Positions 12,781 to 23,870 of a stretch of DNA of 64,000 nt are shown here, one piece after another (within the stretch, counting starts at the first letter, position 1; each line of letters opens with the position of its first letter). This DNA is from Beaufortia kweichowensis (lineage: Eukaryota; Chordata; Actinopteri; Cypriniformes; Gastromyzontidae): positions 11,695,988 through 11,759,987 of the forward strand of contig CM032794.1 of the NCBI GenBank assembly GCA_019155185.1. Direction: 5' to 3'. Both the position numbers and the translations under genes were made by a program. The notes under the pieces are model-generated. The model searched no databases, was not told the DNA's origin, and saw only the letters and a program-made list of their open reading frames with translations.

Positions 12781-13860
12781 TAATGTAGTTAACGACTTCT
12801 TTAAAGAGCTACTCTGCCTGCTATTTATACAGTGTATATGTTTCTATTTATGTATTTAAATATATGTTTATATTTATACTGTATTTAAACATACATATTT
12901 AAATATTTTGTTTTATGGTTTTTGTGTCTCATATATTACACACATCATTTAAATTCAATTTGGGTGCATTGTTAGCTGTGTTTCATTTAATCTAATTGCA
13001 AGCTTGATGCTATCAATGCCCAATAAATCAAAATGTTAAAAACATAGTCAGTTGACCATAAATGCTGTGTTCACCCTGACCTTTCAAACATTTTGTGTGA
13101 CATTGCTGAAAAAATAAAATGCATACATATATTAAAAAATTAACACTATAGGTCTCTTGGCACTAGAGCCAGTAGTCTCTTAAACTATACTATTAACTGA
13201 ATAATTCACACACACACAAAATATTTTGCTCACCCTTGTTTTGTTTTAAACCTGTTTGACTTTTCAGTAAAACATTTCTGTTTCATTAGTTTAGTATTAA
13301 GTGTGTTAATACTGCAATAAAAGCATAGTGACCAGGGCATGTGAAGCCCCAAACAATTCAAAACAGCACATCTATTACGAAAATTACACCAAGTCAAATA
13401 AGTCCATATGTGACCCAGTCTCTGAAAACCAGGCTAAAGTCTAAAAATCTTAAATAACAGGCATCAAAGTTTGACTTCACCTATTAATTTCACTATGATT
13501 TCAATCTTTGACATGACATTACTCAGACAATATTAAAGATATCAATGTTAAACTCTCACAAAATATTCTTTACATTACGTAGAATGATTTTATCTAGAAA
13601 ACAGAAAAATCACAAAAAATGACTTTAGCTGGGTTTTCACAGACTGGGTCACATATGATCCTGCCTAAAACTGATCAGGAAAATTCATCAGGAGACTTTT
13701 ATGTAATGCAAATCAATGAATTTGTCTAATTGTGTTCTGATATAGTGTTAAATGTTTAACAGATAACCTGCATTATGTACAAGGCAATTAACATGTATAC
13801 ATAACGCAAGTAATAACTGACCCAGACGGCATTTAATTGATTGCCTTACTCATGACTGTA
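12781..13860. other. AT-rich gene desert containing a fold-back element
   Basis: Contains no gene. Holds the inverted-repeat element at 13.4-13.66 kb and a short CA tract at 13,208-13,218. Confidence 0.6.
13405..13657. mobile_element. MITE-like fold-back element with 37-bp inverted ends
   Basis: The left arm (13405-13441, beginning CATATGTGACCCAGTCT) and right arm (13621-13657, ending AGACTGGGTCACATATG) are inverted copies with only a few mismatches, enclosing about 180 bp of AT-rich DNA. This layout fits a non-autonomous DNA transposon. The same end sequence is, to my knowledge, frequent in cyprinid genomes. No transposase is present. Confidence 0.75.
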
Positions 13861-14720
13861 ATTTTCTCATATAGCTCAGCAGGAAATGATGTGGAAATGC
13901 AGAGCAGGGAACTGTGTGTGTGTGTGATGTCAGGAGGCTAAACATTGAAAATGATGATTCTGCATCAGAGTACTAAATAAATGAATAAATATGTGGACGG
14001 AAGCAGATGATAAACGCCTGTACTTTTGCTAACCCATTAGCAGTTGACAGCTCTGATGCGGGTGCCTGGATCTGGTGGGTATATAGCCTGTATATCAGTC
14101 TTATTACAGCCCCCCACTCACACACTTCCTGACCTGCCCCTTTAATTCATCCATTATAGTTTGTCCTGTCAGGGACTCTTGTTTTATCGCTAACTAACCC
14201 AGGCATTACGGTCTTGATTTACGGTGCCGATTGAGTGCTAGCAAATCATGGAATATTTTCATTGATTACCACAAATTGTCTAATCTGCGCTATGTTCGTA
14301 GGCCTTGATTGGGTGGTGCTTACCGATTGCTTCCCACTAACTTAAAAATCAATCAGGGGACACAATGGCCAGAGAGCTGGATGGATCCGGTCCAGGCCAG
14401 TGAATCATCCTCAATCAAATTTGTTGCAAATTTAAATCCATAAGTCATCAAATGAATTCTAATTTGTATGATGCCTACATACGCACTTTCTCGGGAAGCA
14501 GGCGAGAGAGCATAATCTATGGCCTCTCCTCTGTGTGGATAAGGGCAGGCAAATATAGTGCATTACCATTATACAGTTTTTGATGAAATGCATCCAAAAT
14601 CTTGGAAGCAACATGCTGTTGTTAAGAATAAAAATATTTTCCGAAAGGCTTTTCTAGCCTGGCCGTCTCGCAAGAGAAGCTCTATAAGCTTTTAAACTTT
14701 GCCTTGCATCTTTACCTCCT
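13860..14720. promoter_or_regulatory. Candidate conserved non-coding block 4 (homeodomain-rich)
   Basis: The most enhancer-like block of the 3' desert. 14,170-14,480 is packed with homeodomain-type words (GCAAATCATGG, TTCATTGATTACC, CCTTGATTGGG, AAAAATCAATCAGGGG, CATCCTCAATCAAATT) in low-repeat, CpG-containing sequence. It has no coding signal on either strand. Confidence 0.5.
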
Positions 14721-15369
14721 GACAGCTGGTGTCATGGATGCTAAATATAGATCAGAAACAGGTGGAAAGAAGATGCAGACGAACCACATGCAGTCCTATC
14801 TCATTTGTATCAATGCTCCAGAGAGTAAGACAGGTCCAGAGGGGAAATGTAAAGAGCGTCAGAAGCATCTTCCTGAGATGTTAGCTGGGTTAGGGCATGT
14901 TAGCACCTTTGGGAGGATTCGGCAAGGAAAACATAAGTGAGTACTTGTGTGTGTTTGATATGAGATGTGGATGAGGTGGTGAAAGGTGACCAACTTCAGG
15001 AGACAGCTCACCTAGCGACATATTATCATCACTGTCACTCTCTCTCCCTCTCTGTCTTTCTTTTTGTTTCTCTTTTTCAAAGTGTATTTGTTTACTTAGT
15101 CTACTCGGCCTTCGGCTCTATGAAGAAATATCCAGTATTAGTGAATCCGATCATTTTATTGATAGGAAAACAGAGGCAGACAGTTGGATCTACAGCTCTT
15201 AGATCAAATTTAACCGTTCAGTCCTCACAATTGCATCAGCTGAAAGCTTAACAAGAACCGAGGCTCTATACAACATCAACCAGTCTGAATCATTCTGCAT
15301 TTCAAAGAAGTGAATGAGAGAACTGCATGCCACAACCCGGATGTGACTGACCGAAATAGACAGAGACAG

Positions 15370-15370
<1 letters not shown>

Positions 15371-15410
<40 letters not shown>
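15371..15410 (+). repeat. (GA)n microsatellite
   Basis: About 19 GA units followed by GAAA repeats, preceded by AGAGACAGG words. Confidence 0.95.
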
Positions 15411-15412
<2 letters not shown>

Positions 15413-16220
15413 AAGAATAGTAATTGCTCAGTCATTTCATTCTCTCCTCTCAGTAGATTGGAGGATCATTTTAAATCTGCCAGTGTAAAATGGAAATATT
15501 TTAACTTGCTCATTAAAAGGTAAGAATTCATAAAACTTTGCCTATTCACAGGTTTATAGATTCCAGGTTAGAAATGACCTTGAAAGAAAAGAGACAAAGA
15601 GTCATTCATGATGATTAAAAGCTGCTCAGGAAGGAGTGAAACATCACCAGGAAATTCACATATGTCTGAGAGAAGTCTTGAGATCATACACTACAAATAA
15701 TTATTTATAATATATATTTATAAACAATTGAATCTAATTTTATATAATATGTTTGCCATGGATTGACAACTACAGGATTCATTGGCGTTGCATGAATTAC
15801 TGTTTTAAAATGTATGCTATTTCTGTAACTTTTAGCAGCTATGACATTACTTCTTAAAATATCTCAGCATAACACATTAATCATCATTGTGAAGGAAATT
15901 TGGAGGCGTATGGTGTAATCTGTGTTTTCACAAAGACAAACACACACCCACACAGCTGCAGTTCAAAACTGATTAAAAGTACATTTACAGTATGATTTGT
16001 ATTTCCTATTATGTCTGTGACACGTAAGAGACTATGTGAGCATATTGTCTGTGTATGGGAAATACAGTAGTGTGGGTGTGTGAAAATTCCTGATTTTTCT
16101 GTCTACAATGAATTGTCTACTCTCAACAATGAGCTCTACTGGTATTCTTGTTTTAATTTTGTAGAAGTGAACAAAGATTACAGGTCTCAGCTCTAAATAA
16201 CTAGTGACAAAAGAATTTAC

Positions 16221-16612
16221 AGTTGACTAAATATGAAATTCTCGCACTAAATCTTAAATGTACTCACTTTCATGTCATCATTGTATATAACTTTCTTTTT
16301 CATTTAATAACAATTATATTTATAAAAATAATATCTTTTTAAATAATAATGTCTTCATAATTTAAAAGAGTACATTTCTGTGAAAACTTTTATATTTTTT
16401 TCAAATATTTTGAGCTTATTTAGCAATGGATACGTTGCATATTCATGGTAACAAACAGATAAGTTCAAATATGGCGGAATGACAATAACTATATATCTCA
16501 TTTGTTCTTGTGTGTCTTGTGACTAGCTGTCATACGCAGTTTTAAAGTAATTAGCCTACTCATTGGTCAAAATACTAATCATAGCAATTTCATATTTGGG
16601 TGAACTATTTCT
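16221..16612. mobile_element. Diverged copy of the GGGATAGTT-type MITE (copy 1)
   Basis: Near the left end, ACTCACTTTCATGTCATC followed by TATAACTTTCTTT, and at the right end ATTTGGGTGAACTATTTCTT, correspond in order and orientation to the 24.0 kb copy. The middle is AT-rich and diverged, possibly with an insertion, making this copy about 390 bp. Confidence 0.6.
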
Positions 16613-17129
16613 TCAATATGACTGTTCTGGTAATGCTGTTGGAATTGTTAGTATGTATGTCAGCATACTGTCATCATGAAGTAAACCCTAACATCTATAT
16701 ATTCTACAGTTCATACAGTATGTTTATATGTTTGCATTATTGGTTAAGTGGGTCTGTGTGAAAGTGTGCTGTGAGAAGAAAGTGATTGTTCATCCCATCT
16801 TCCCCATCAGCTGCCTGACTCGTCAATAGATCCATCTAACCAATCAATGGTTTGCAGAATCACTCAAAGTGATCAGCTCAAGGCCTGGTCAATCTGCACA
16901 CCCAATCAGAATGAACATTCATCTTTTGATTCCAGATGCACAGCCCAAGAGAAGCAGGCTGTTGTAAGCTGGTCCTAAGTAAACAGACACATTTACCAAC
17001 TGTGTCTGCAGCTTTAGCTAAAATTGTGCAATATGTGCCAATTGCTAATATATGTGGATGCTTCAACTAAGGCACAGATTCTGCAAACATAAATGAGTGT
17101 TTAAGGGTCTACTGAATTTACTATTAGGT

Positions 17130-18500
17130 CTATACACAGGTGCGTTTCTCGATGTGCTCGATCATTCTATTAAAGGCGTTCTTAATGTTTAGCCAAACAT
17201 GTTCAATTCCCATTTTTAATTTTCTCCTCCCTGATATCAGCCAAATGCTTGTCCTTTCAGGGCTAAGGTGGAGCTCTGGTCATGACATCTGCTACCCTGT
17301 CAAGCATCAAACCCCATCCCCCGTCAACCGCCCATGACTGGAGGTCTGTCGTCCTCTTAGAAAGCCTGCCCGAGTTGGGGAGTGATGGGACACGGAGAGG
17401 CAGTTGCTCTTTCTCCCCCAGGGTCATTATGTTAGTGACGATAGAGACCCAGCTGAAGGTAAACTAGAGAAAGAGGGAAGGTATGGTGAAGAGACAGCAA
17501 GACAGTAGACAGTCAGAGAATAAGAGAAGCAAAGACCAAATCTGAGTGATGGGCAGGCAGAAATAGAAATAGGAAGACAGGAGAAGTTTCTCTCTCTCTC
17601 TTTCACTGGACAATACACCTGTTCAATGGTGAGGGGAAAAGAGTAAGAGAGAGGGACCGCAGGAGACAAATGAAAGGTGCAGTTGCTCAGTACACAGCGG
17701 AGATTGCTTATCGATCCAGATGGCAGTATTCAGGCGCGCTCGCAAGAGCCTGAGAATTTTCTGAGGGAGTTAATAACCAGGCAGCTCAGCTGTCCTGTCC
17801 AATTCACCACACGCTGACGCCTAATCACACCAGGATCCCTTTTTCTGCCCTCCCTTCTTCTCGCCCCTAGGCCTCGTACCGTCCGTCCGTCCTTTTAGCT
17901 TTTCACCGCTTTCTCTCTCTCTCTCATTCCATCTCTCTATCTCTCTCCTTCCTCCCCCCTCTTCCACTCGGATGGTTCACGGAGAGTGATTGGACTGACA
18001 GCCTATAGAAGAAGGCTAATCAAATTGTTTATTATCGGTCTGAATCAATATGTATGGATTCTTAAAGGATCACAGACAGGCCTGAGCAGAGCAGGAGATC
18101 TGTGCAGCTGTGGGTTCGGGGCCAGGCCTCTCTGACCAGAGCGCTTCTGTTTAAGCAACTTCACTCTTACTTAAGTCGTGACGACCCAGAGAGGTCAGCT
18201 GCTTCTGGGGTGTGGGGGCTATCCAATCTGTACTCTCCCCAATGCACTTGCACAGACGCACACACACACACACACACACCCTCTAGCTTTAAAAGTGTCA
18301 GCCCCAGCTGCATGATAAACAACCTGTCAATCAAATTACCAGGGAAAACAACGAAGCTTGAATGCAAAGCTCAATCTCCGTTGGACGTTCAGGTCATGCG
18401 GACATTGTCCGTCGCCGTCTCGCTCAAAATGTGGGAAATTTTAGAGGAGTTGGGAAGCGTTATCTATTTTTGGCCTTTATATAGATAGAATGTCTATAGC
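17130..18500. promoter_or_regulatory. Candidate conserved non-coding block 5
   Basis: Three balanced sub-blocks: 17,140-17,460; 17,690-17,870 with 17,975-18,060 (GGCTAATCAAATTGTTTATT near 18,014); and 18,080-18,500 (GTTATCTATTTTTGG near 18,459). They are separated by CT/GA tracts and a CA microsatellite. The 128-codon frame at 18,102-18,488 runs over the microsatellite and lacks any domain. No gene is supported. Confidence 0.4.
18257..18280 (+). repeat. (CA)n microsatellite
   Basis: About 11 CA units inside candidate block 5. Confidence 0.9.
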
Positions 18501-19267
18501 GTTAAGGTCAGACGCAGTAATGACTTTCACTGAGATTGTGGTGAGTAATTAGACAATACTGAGACTAAAACATGTGCAAAAGACAGCAGCTCATTGTTCT
18601 CTTGGTGGTCTCACCTCTCACACTGTAACATTTTATTTGGTGAGCAGACTGAAAGGACTGTGGCGCGAAACAAATTTGTTTCCCAGAATCCATCAGTGTC
18701 ATTCTTATTACATATAATAAATACACATCCACTGCATTAAGAGTTTATCATGGCATAAAACACATTGTTGTGAGATATTTGAACAGATCGGTTTCACACA
18801 TCTGATGCTTGAATCTTTTTACAAGATGTGATTGGACTCTTTACTGAATGCAGCAGTAGCAGCACTGATCAGAAATATTGATCTGCTCAAATCACACAGC
18901 AGGCAGTCAAAAAAGTGAAACGTTTCTCTGTTACCAATAATTGGTATAATAAGCATGAAGAAGAGAGCGAGACAGAATAAGAGAGAGAAAGGCTCATCTG
19001 TGGCATGCTGTCTTGTCTGTTGACTCATGTTGAGAATCAATAGATCCAACAGTGACAGCCACAGAAGAAGCTAAAGATTACCATTAACACATTTACATTT
19101 ACACAATGGTGAAAGAAGAACACAACCAAATGTTTTGGTTACAAATGTTTAAAATAATTATTTTTGTTTTCATTATTTGTACTATTAGTATTAAAATATT
19201 TTAATAGGATCAGCTTGAAATTAACTTAATATAAATTAATCATATTAAATATAAACTCATTGTCGTA

Positions 19268-19400
19268 GACAAGACTTAATCCTAGTCTCAGACTAAAATG
19301 CATGTTTGAGCTGTCTTAACTAAAAACAACTTGCTGTGACATATCTTAGTCCTAGTCCTAGTCCTGGCTTAATCTAAGCACTGTCTGTAAAACCAGGCCA
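19268..19400. repeat. Internally deleted interspersed repeat fragment
   Basis: The left part (CTTAATCCTAGTCTCAGACT, AAAATGCATGTTTGAGCTGT) and right part (CCTGGCTTAATCTAAGCACT, GTCTGTAAAACCAGGCC) match, from memory, the two ends of an interspersed element common in cyprinid DNA. The middle appears shortened, with a (TCCTAG)n stutter at about 19,350-19,366. Confidence 0.55.
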
Positions 19401-19537
19401 TAATCATTAAAATTCAAACATTAACTATTAAAGTTTTCAATGGTTCCTTATTTTTTATACAGTTAAAGAGAACGGTGATTGAGGCTGACTTTCTATGAAT
19501 AATATCTATATAAGAAATATATAATTCACAAAATAAA

Positions 19538-19603
19538 GTAAGTCATACAGGTTTGGAACAGCATGAGAGTAAATGGTTAAAAATAATTTTGGGCTGAATT
19601 GTC
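19538..19603. mobile_element. Fragment of the GGGATAGTT-type MITE (copy 2, 3' part)
   Basis: AGTAAGTCATACAGGTTTGG, ACAGCATGAGAGTAAATG and TTTTGGGCTGAATTGTC follow the order of the right half of the same family (the complement of the 24.0 kb left half). The left portion is degraded. Confidence 0.6.
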
Positions 19604-20353
19604 AATTTAATTTAAGGTTTATTTATTTATTTTATCCCACTAAGTGCTTGTTAGATATTGGGTTGAAATGTGTCATTATAAAAATTAGGCTAAGCACTGT
19701 GGCCCTGTAGCAGCCTGAACCCAACCAATGTTTAACAGAGATGCTAATTACAGCTGTTTTATTTCATTTGGCCCTCTTGATCTGCGATTGGAAACGGACA
19801 TCAGAAACCACCCAAATGTGGCACAGTTGGCCAACATCTGATACAAATGTTGGCACAACTTTGACACAACATTGGCAAACTACCCATGCCTTAACCATTC
19901 AGTCAGAGAGTGAATGCCAGGACAGTGGGACACCCCTGCCAGCTTTATCTCTCTCTTTCACTCGGCCCACTAACTCTATAATATATATGAGCACCCCAGT
20001 GTGGCTTTTACTTCTAGAATCAGAGCTGCAACCATGTTCCCTAAAATAATCGTCACTGAGATTATTTGTCACTGCATTGTCATTCAAGTATGCATACTAG
20101 GCATTCAAGTATGCGTGCATGCATAAAAATAGACAAGCACGCACTAAATTATTTTATAAGTTCAAAAATGTCTTTTCCTTTTCAACAATTATTCTTGCAT
20201 CCCTCAACAGCATTATTTTCATAAATAAAGCTTGCTAACCCAAATGCAAAAAGTAAACCATCCCTTGCTGCCTTGTTTCTTACTGATCCTTTTAAATATT
20301 TGAGAACATTGTGAATATGGTATTATATAACAAAAATGACCATGGTAACCATG

Positions 20354-20410
20354 TTTTACATTTACATTTAAGCATTTAGCTGACGCTTTTATCCAAAGTG
20401 ACTTACAAAT
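20354..20410 (-). mobile_element. tRNA-type SINE tail (copy 1)
   Basis: On the minus strand it reads GTAAGTCACTTTGGATAAAA then GCGTCAGCTAAATGC and a TAAATGTAAATG-type end. This corresponds to the conserved 3' tail of a widespread teleost SINE. The tRNA head is missing or too diverged to see. The exact family name was not checked. Confidence 0.7.
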
Positions 20411-20878
20411 ATTAGGAAACAATGAAGCGACACATCAAAAGCGGCAACAATGGTACTAAGAAATTTTAGCATAAATAATTTTAGTTTTAGCATAAATAAT
20501 TATAACATGTAAATGCAAAATGTGAAAACAGTCTATTTATATGAATATGGTATGAATGGTCTCCTTAAGACAGCGATGTAATCTTTCAGAAATGCCATTT
20601 TTCAAGTCACTAGAATTTTGTAATTTGTTTTAGGATGCCAGTAGGACTGTACAGTAGCTGTTTTATTATTGTAACAGTAACTATAGTAACTATGATGTTT
20701 TGGCAGAAGCTTTGGTTACCATGATACATTCTTAGGGCAAGACACATCTAGTATGTTATTGTTTTGTCTTTTTGTGTTCACATAGAATGTTTTTTATCCA
20801 AACTAGTATTATACATACTAATGTGAAAATTACAATGACAGGTCATAAACTACAAAAGAAAATACATGGCAGGAAGAA

Positions 20879-20900
20879 ACACACACACACACACACACAA
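20879..20900 (+). repeat. (CA)n microsatellite
   Basis: About 10 CA units. Confidence 0.9.
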
Positions 20901-22174
20901 AATGATAATCAGTGATGACCCAGCAAAGAGTGATGAGAGAAAGGGGGTTTAAAATGATCCCATTCCCGCACCAGGAAACATGTTTCAGGACATCAAAGCA
21001 GAGCTTTGCTTGAGGGCTGACTGATACCAGTTCCCCTCCAATCAACCAGAACACTGCTGCACAGACCTGCTATTACTTAATATTATGATTAAAACAGCAT
21101 GTTATTTTTCAGCTGTGCAGCTAATTATGCATTTAGGAGCAACATGTCTGTATACGTATGCAGACATCAGTGCTATATGTGTTATAAGAAGGTATGCGGA
21201 TATAATGCCGGTGTAAATGTAATGAGTGTGTGTGCTGGAGAGAGGGAACGAGTTCCAATAACCCATCTCTACATTAGGCTTAATTAATACACACTAGTGG
21301 TTTGATAACAGAGTCTGAAAGCAGATCTTTTTAAGAGATACTTAATCCTACCATAGTCCTATCCTCTCACACATTATCTCTCTCTCCTCTTTCCAGTGGA
21401 GGGAGTCTCCAGTGGACTCATTAGTACACTATTCAACCACAAAAATATCCCCAGTGTATAGAATCACTTCTGCACACACACAATGTATGCACACTAGATA
21501 CATTTTCAAAATAAAAACACACACAATGTGTGTGTTAGGTTTCTTTTGTGGACTTTCCATAGACATCATTTTATACTTGTATATTACCCCTAAGCTCAAC
21601 CCTCACACAAACATTTCTGCATTTTTACCATTTAAATAAGCATCATTTAATATGTTTAATGATCAATTTCCATCATGTACCCATGGTCTCCACAATGCAC
21701 ACTTTCATCCACGACCCTAAATCACATGAAATCAACCATAAAGTTTAACTTTTGCTTTGACTTTTAAAGTTAAAAAGTGAAACATTAAAAACAGAACCAA
21801 AGACAGTAGTTTTTCAAATTAGTTTAATGGTGCTGTAAGTAAGTCAGACTCAGGTTTAACTTTCATCAGACCTACACAGCCCCACTTTTTAGAGCTCCGC
21901 CCTACAAAGACACGGCTCTACTGTTGAGACCATTGTAATTAGAGAACAGCACAAAAGATGTAAAATGCAGCGCTAACAAAATAGACGTCTCACATAGTAC
22001 AGTAACACTAGAAAACGGCAAATATTACAATAATTGACTCAATTGTCAACAAGCACTTCAGTCTTCTAATAGGCCAAACAAATCATCTAGCTCAGTCACT
22101 TTTTTGTTTAATATTTTCCAAAGTCTGGAGACGTCACAGAGATGTATGTGATATTTTAGAGCACCTAATTCAGT

Positions 22175-22407
22175 GATATATGGGTAGTTGACAAATAAAT
22201 ATGTGACTGTGTCCTATGGTGTGACATACAAAACATGTCGAATAAGATAAATCAATTATGATAAATCTTTCTCATCGTATTTGTAACTCCAGCAATAAAT
22301 ATAAATATAATAATAATATCTCTCATGCTATTTGTATATTTTGTAAGTTTTTGTAAGTCACATCATAGGACACAGTCACATATTTATTTGTCAACTACCC
22401 ATCTATC
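22175..22407. mobile_element. Fold-back element with about 58-bp inverted arms
   Basis: The left arm begins GATATATGGGTAGTTGAC (22175) and continues AAATAAATATGTGACTGTGT. The right arm (22346-22407) is its reverse complement with about three mismatches, ending GTCAACTACCCATCTATC. The spacer is AT-rich, about 110 bp. It is consistent with a non-autonomous DNA transposon (MITE). Target duplications are unclear and no coding capacity is present. Confidence 0.75.
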
Positions 22408-22809
22408 AAAAAATACTTTTTCCACATGCCATTATATAAAAAATAAATAATCAGAATGTAGACATAAACATCTCTTGGATTCAGATCAGTTACAGCAAAA
22501 CAGGATTTCATCAGTACAAATTATACCATTTACCGCTGATCCTGTTAACTAAACCGAATGCTCTTTTAAGCAAAACACAAAGCTCTGTGTGTCTGTGTCC
22601 CATAACAATATTTCTCACACGTTGATGAATTAAAGAATAAAGGGGCGGGCTATGGCTGGAAAAGGTGTGACAGATGTAATTCATCTCAATGCTTCCTGTG
22701 ATGTTCTAGTCTGATATTGAATACCACCAACCACCCACCTTCTCTGACTCACACCTCTTCCATTTCCTATGGACATACATATTATTTTCATCTAACCTGC
22801 CATTTATCT

Positions 22810-23870
22810 TTAGGGCCGAGTGTTAGCATAGCTGTGTGCGTGTTTTTATGCACAGGAAGCTCGACAGTGCATCAAATCAATTGATGGAGAAGTGAGCCGG
22901 CAGCCTCTGGGTGCTTACTGAGCATGAAATATTATGGAGATTGTTGTTTAAAGTGATCTCTTCATCATCATCAACTCTCCAAGTGAGAGAAAGAGAGAGA
23001 GATTCCCTGAGCGGAACACAGCTGTCATAACTCAATCAGCCGGATAATGTAGCACGAGTTCGCCACGTGTGCCGGATGCTTTCTAACGCTTGCGCTCTTT
23101 TTCTTCAATCTTACCCCCTCCAGCAGTCATAACCCGTGACGGCCGCGCTTGTCAAGGCTCATATCTTACACTGCCCATCATACTCACTGATGGCCCCATG
23201 TCACATATACCCACGTTCAGCAGGCTTCATCCATGAACACACAGTGATCTCGGAGGAGCTGTCATCCACACATATACACTATACACACAGATCTCACACA
23301 TAGTTAGAGGCTGCTTCTCTGCATTATTTATCATGCTGAATTATGCCAGTTACATCAACGCAGCGGGACTGTGTTAAGCATGACAGGGAACTCCTGGAGA
23401 ATCCTACATTGTTGACACGTCTAAATGTGTGTGACGTCTCAAGGTGTAAAACATTTAATCTGCCTTTAGTAAAATGATTAATTGTATAATTACGAGACTA
23501 GATAGATGAGCCATCTTAGAATCCAATTGATCTACTTTATCCTAGCATGGCTGATATTTTATCTCTGCTGAACACACAGAGGTCATGCCCCCTCTGCAAC
23601 TACTGTTCTGACCCATGGCCTGTTTGTTGTGTGCTGCTTAATGGTCCATTCCACAGCTCGGTCCAAAAAAGAGGGCTGCATAATTAAGAGTCACTAGATC
23701 GCCCATCCGCTGTTCTACCCGTGTCCGTTACTGGCCGACTGATATTACATCACTGTGGACGTGTCCTGGATAGAGAGAGTATTGCTGCGGGAGGATAGCC
23801 AGAGGCATCAACCCATGCTAGAGGAATCATGACCCAGTGCTGTAAATGGAATTCAAGGACCAAAGAAATC
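22810..23870. promoter_or_regulatory. Candidate conserved non-coding block 6
   Basis: A kilobase of balanced, CpG-containing sequence. Words include GCATGAAATATTATGGAG, the CCACGTGTG E-box (23,063), AATGATTAATTGTATAATTA (23,473) and CTGCATAATTAAGAGTC (23,676). Its boundaries with AT-rich DNA are sharp on the right. No gene or repeat is seen inside. Confidence 0.45.

Larger units (their letters stand above)
14721..17120. other. Gene desert with GA microsatellite and one MITE copy
   Basis: No supported gene. Holds the (GA)n tract at 15.37 kb and the diverged inverted-terminal element at 16.22-16.61 kb. 15,680-15,760 is extremely AT-rich. Confidence 0.55.
18501..22800. other. Gene desert rich in old repeats
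   Basis: Contains the repeat fragments at 19.27, 19.54, 20.35 and 22.2 kb and the CA tract at 20.88 kb. A palindromic CATGGTAACCATG word (20340-20352, RFX-like) abuts the SINE tail. No coding gene is supported. Confidence 0.6.
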
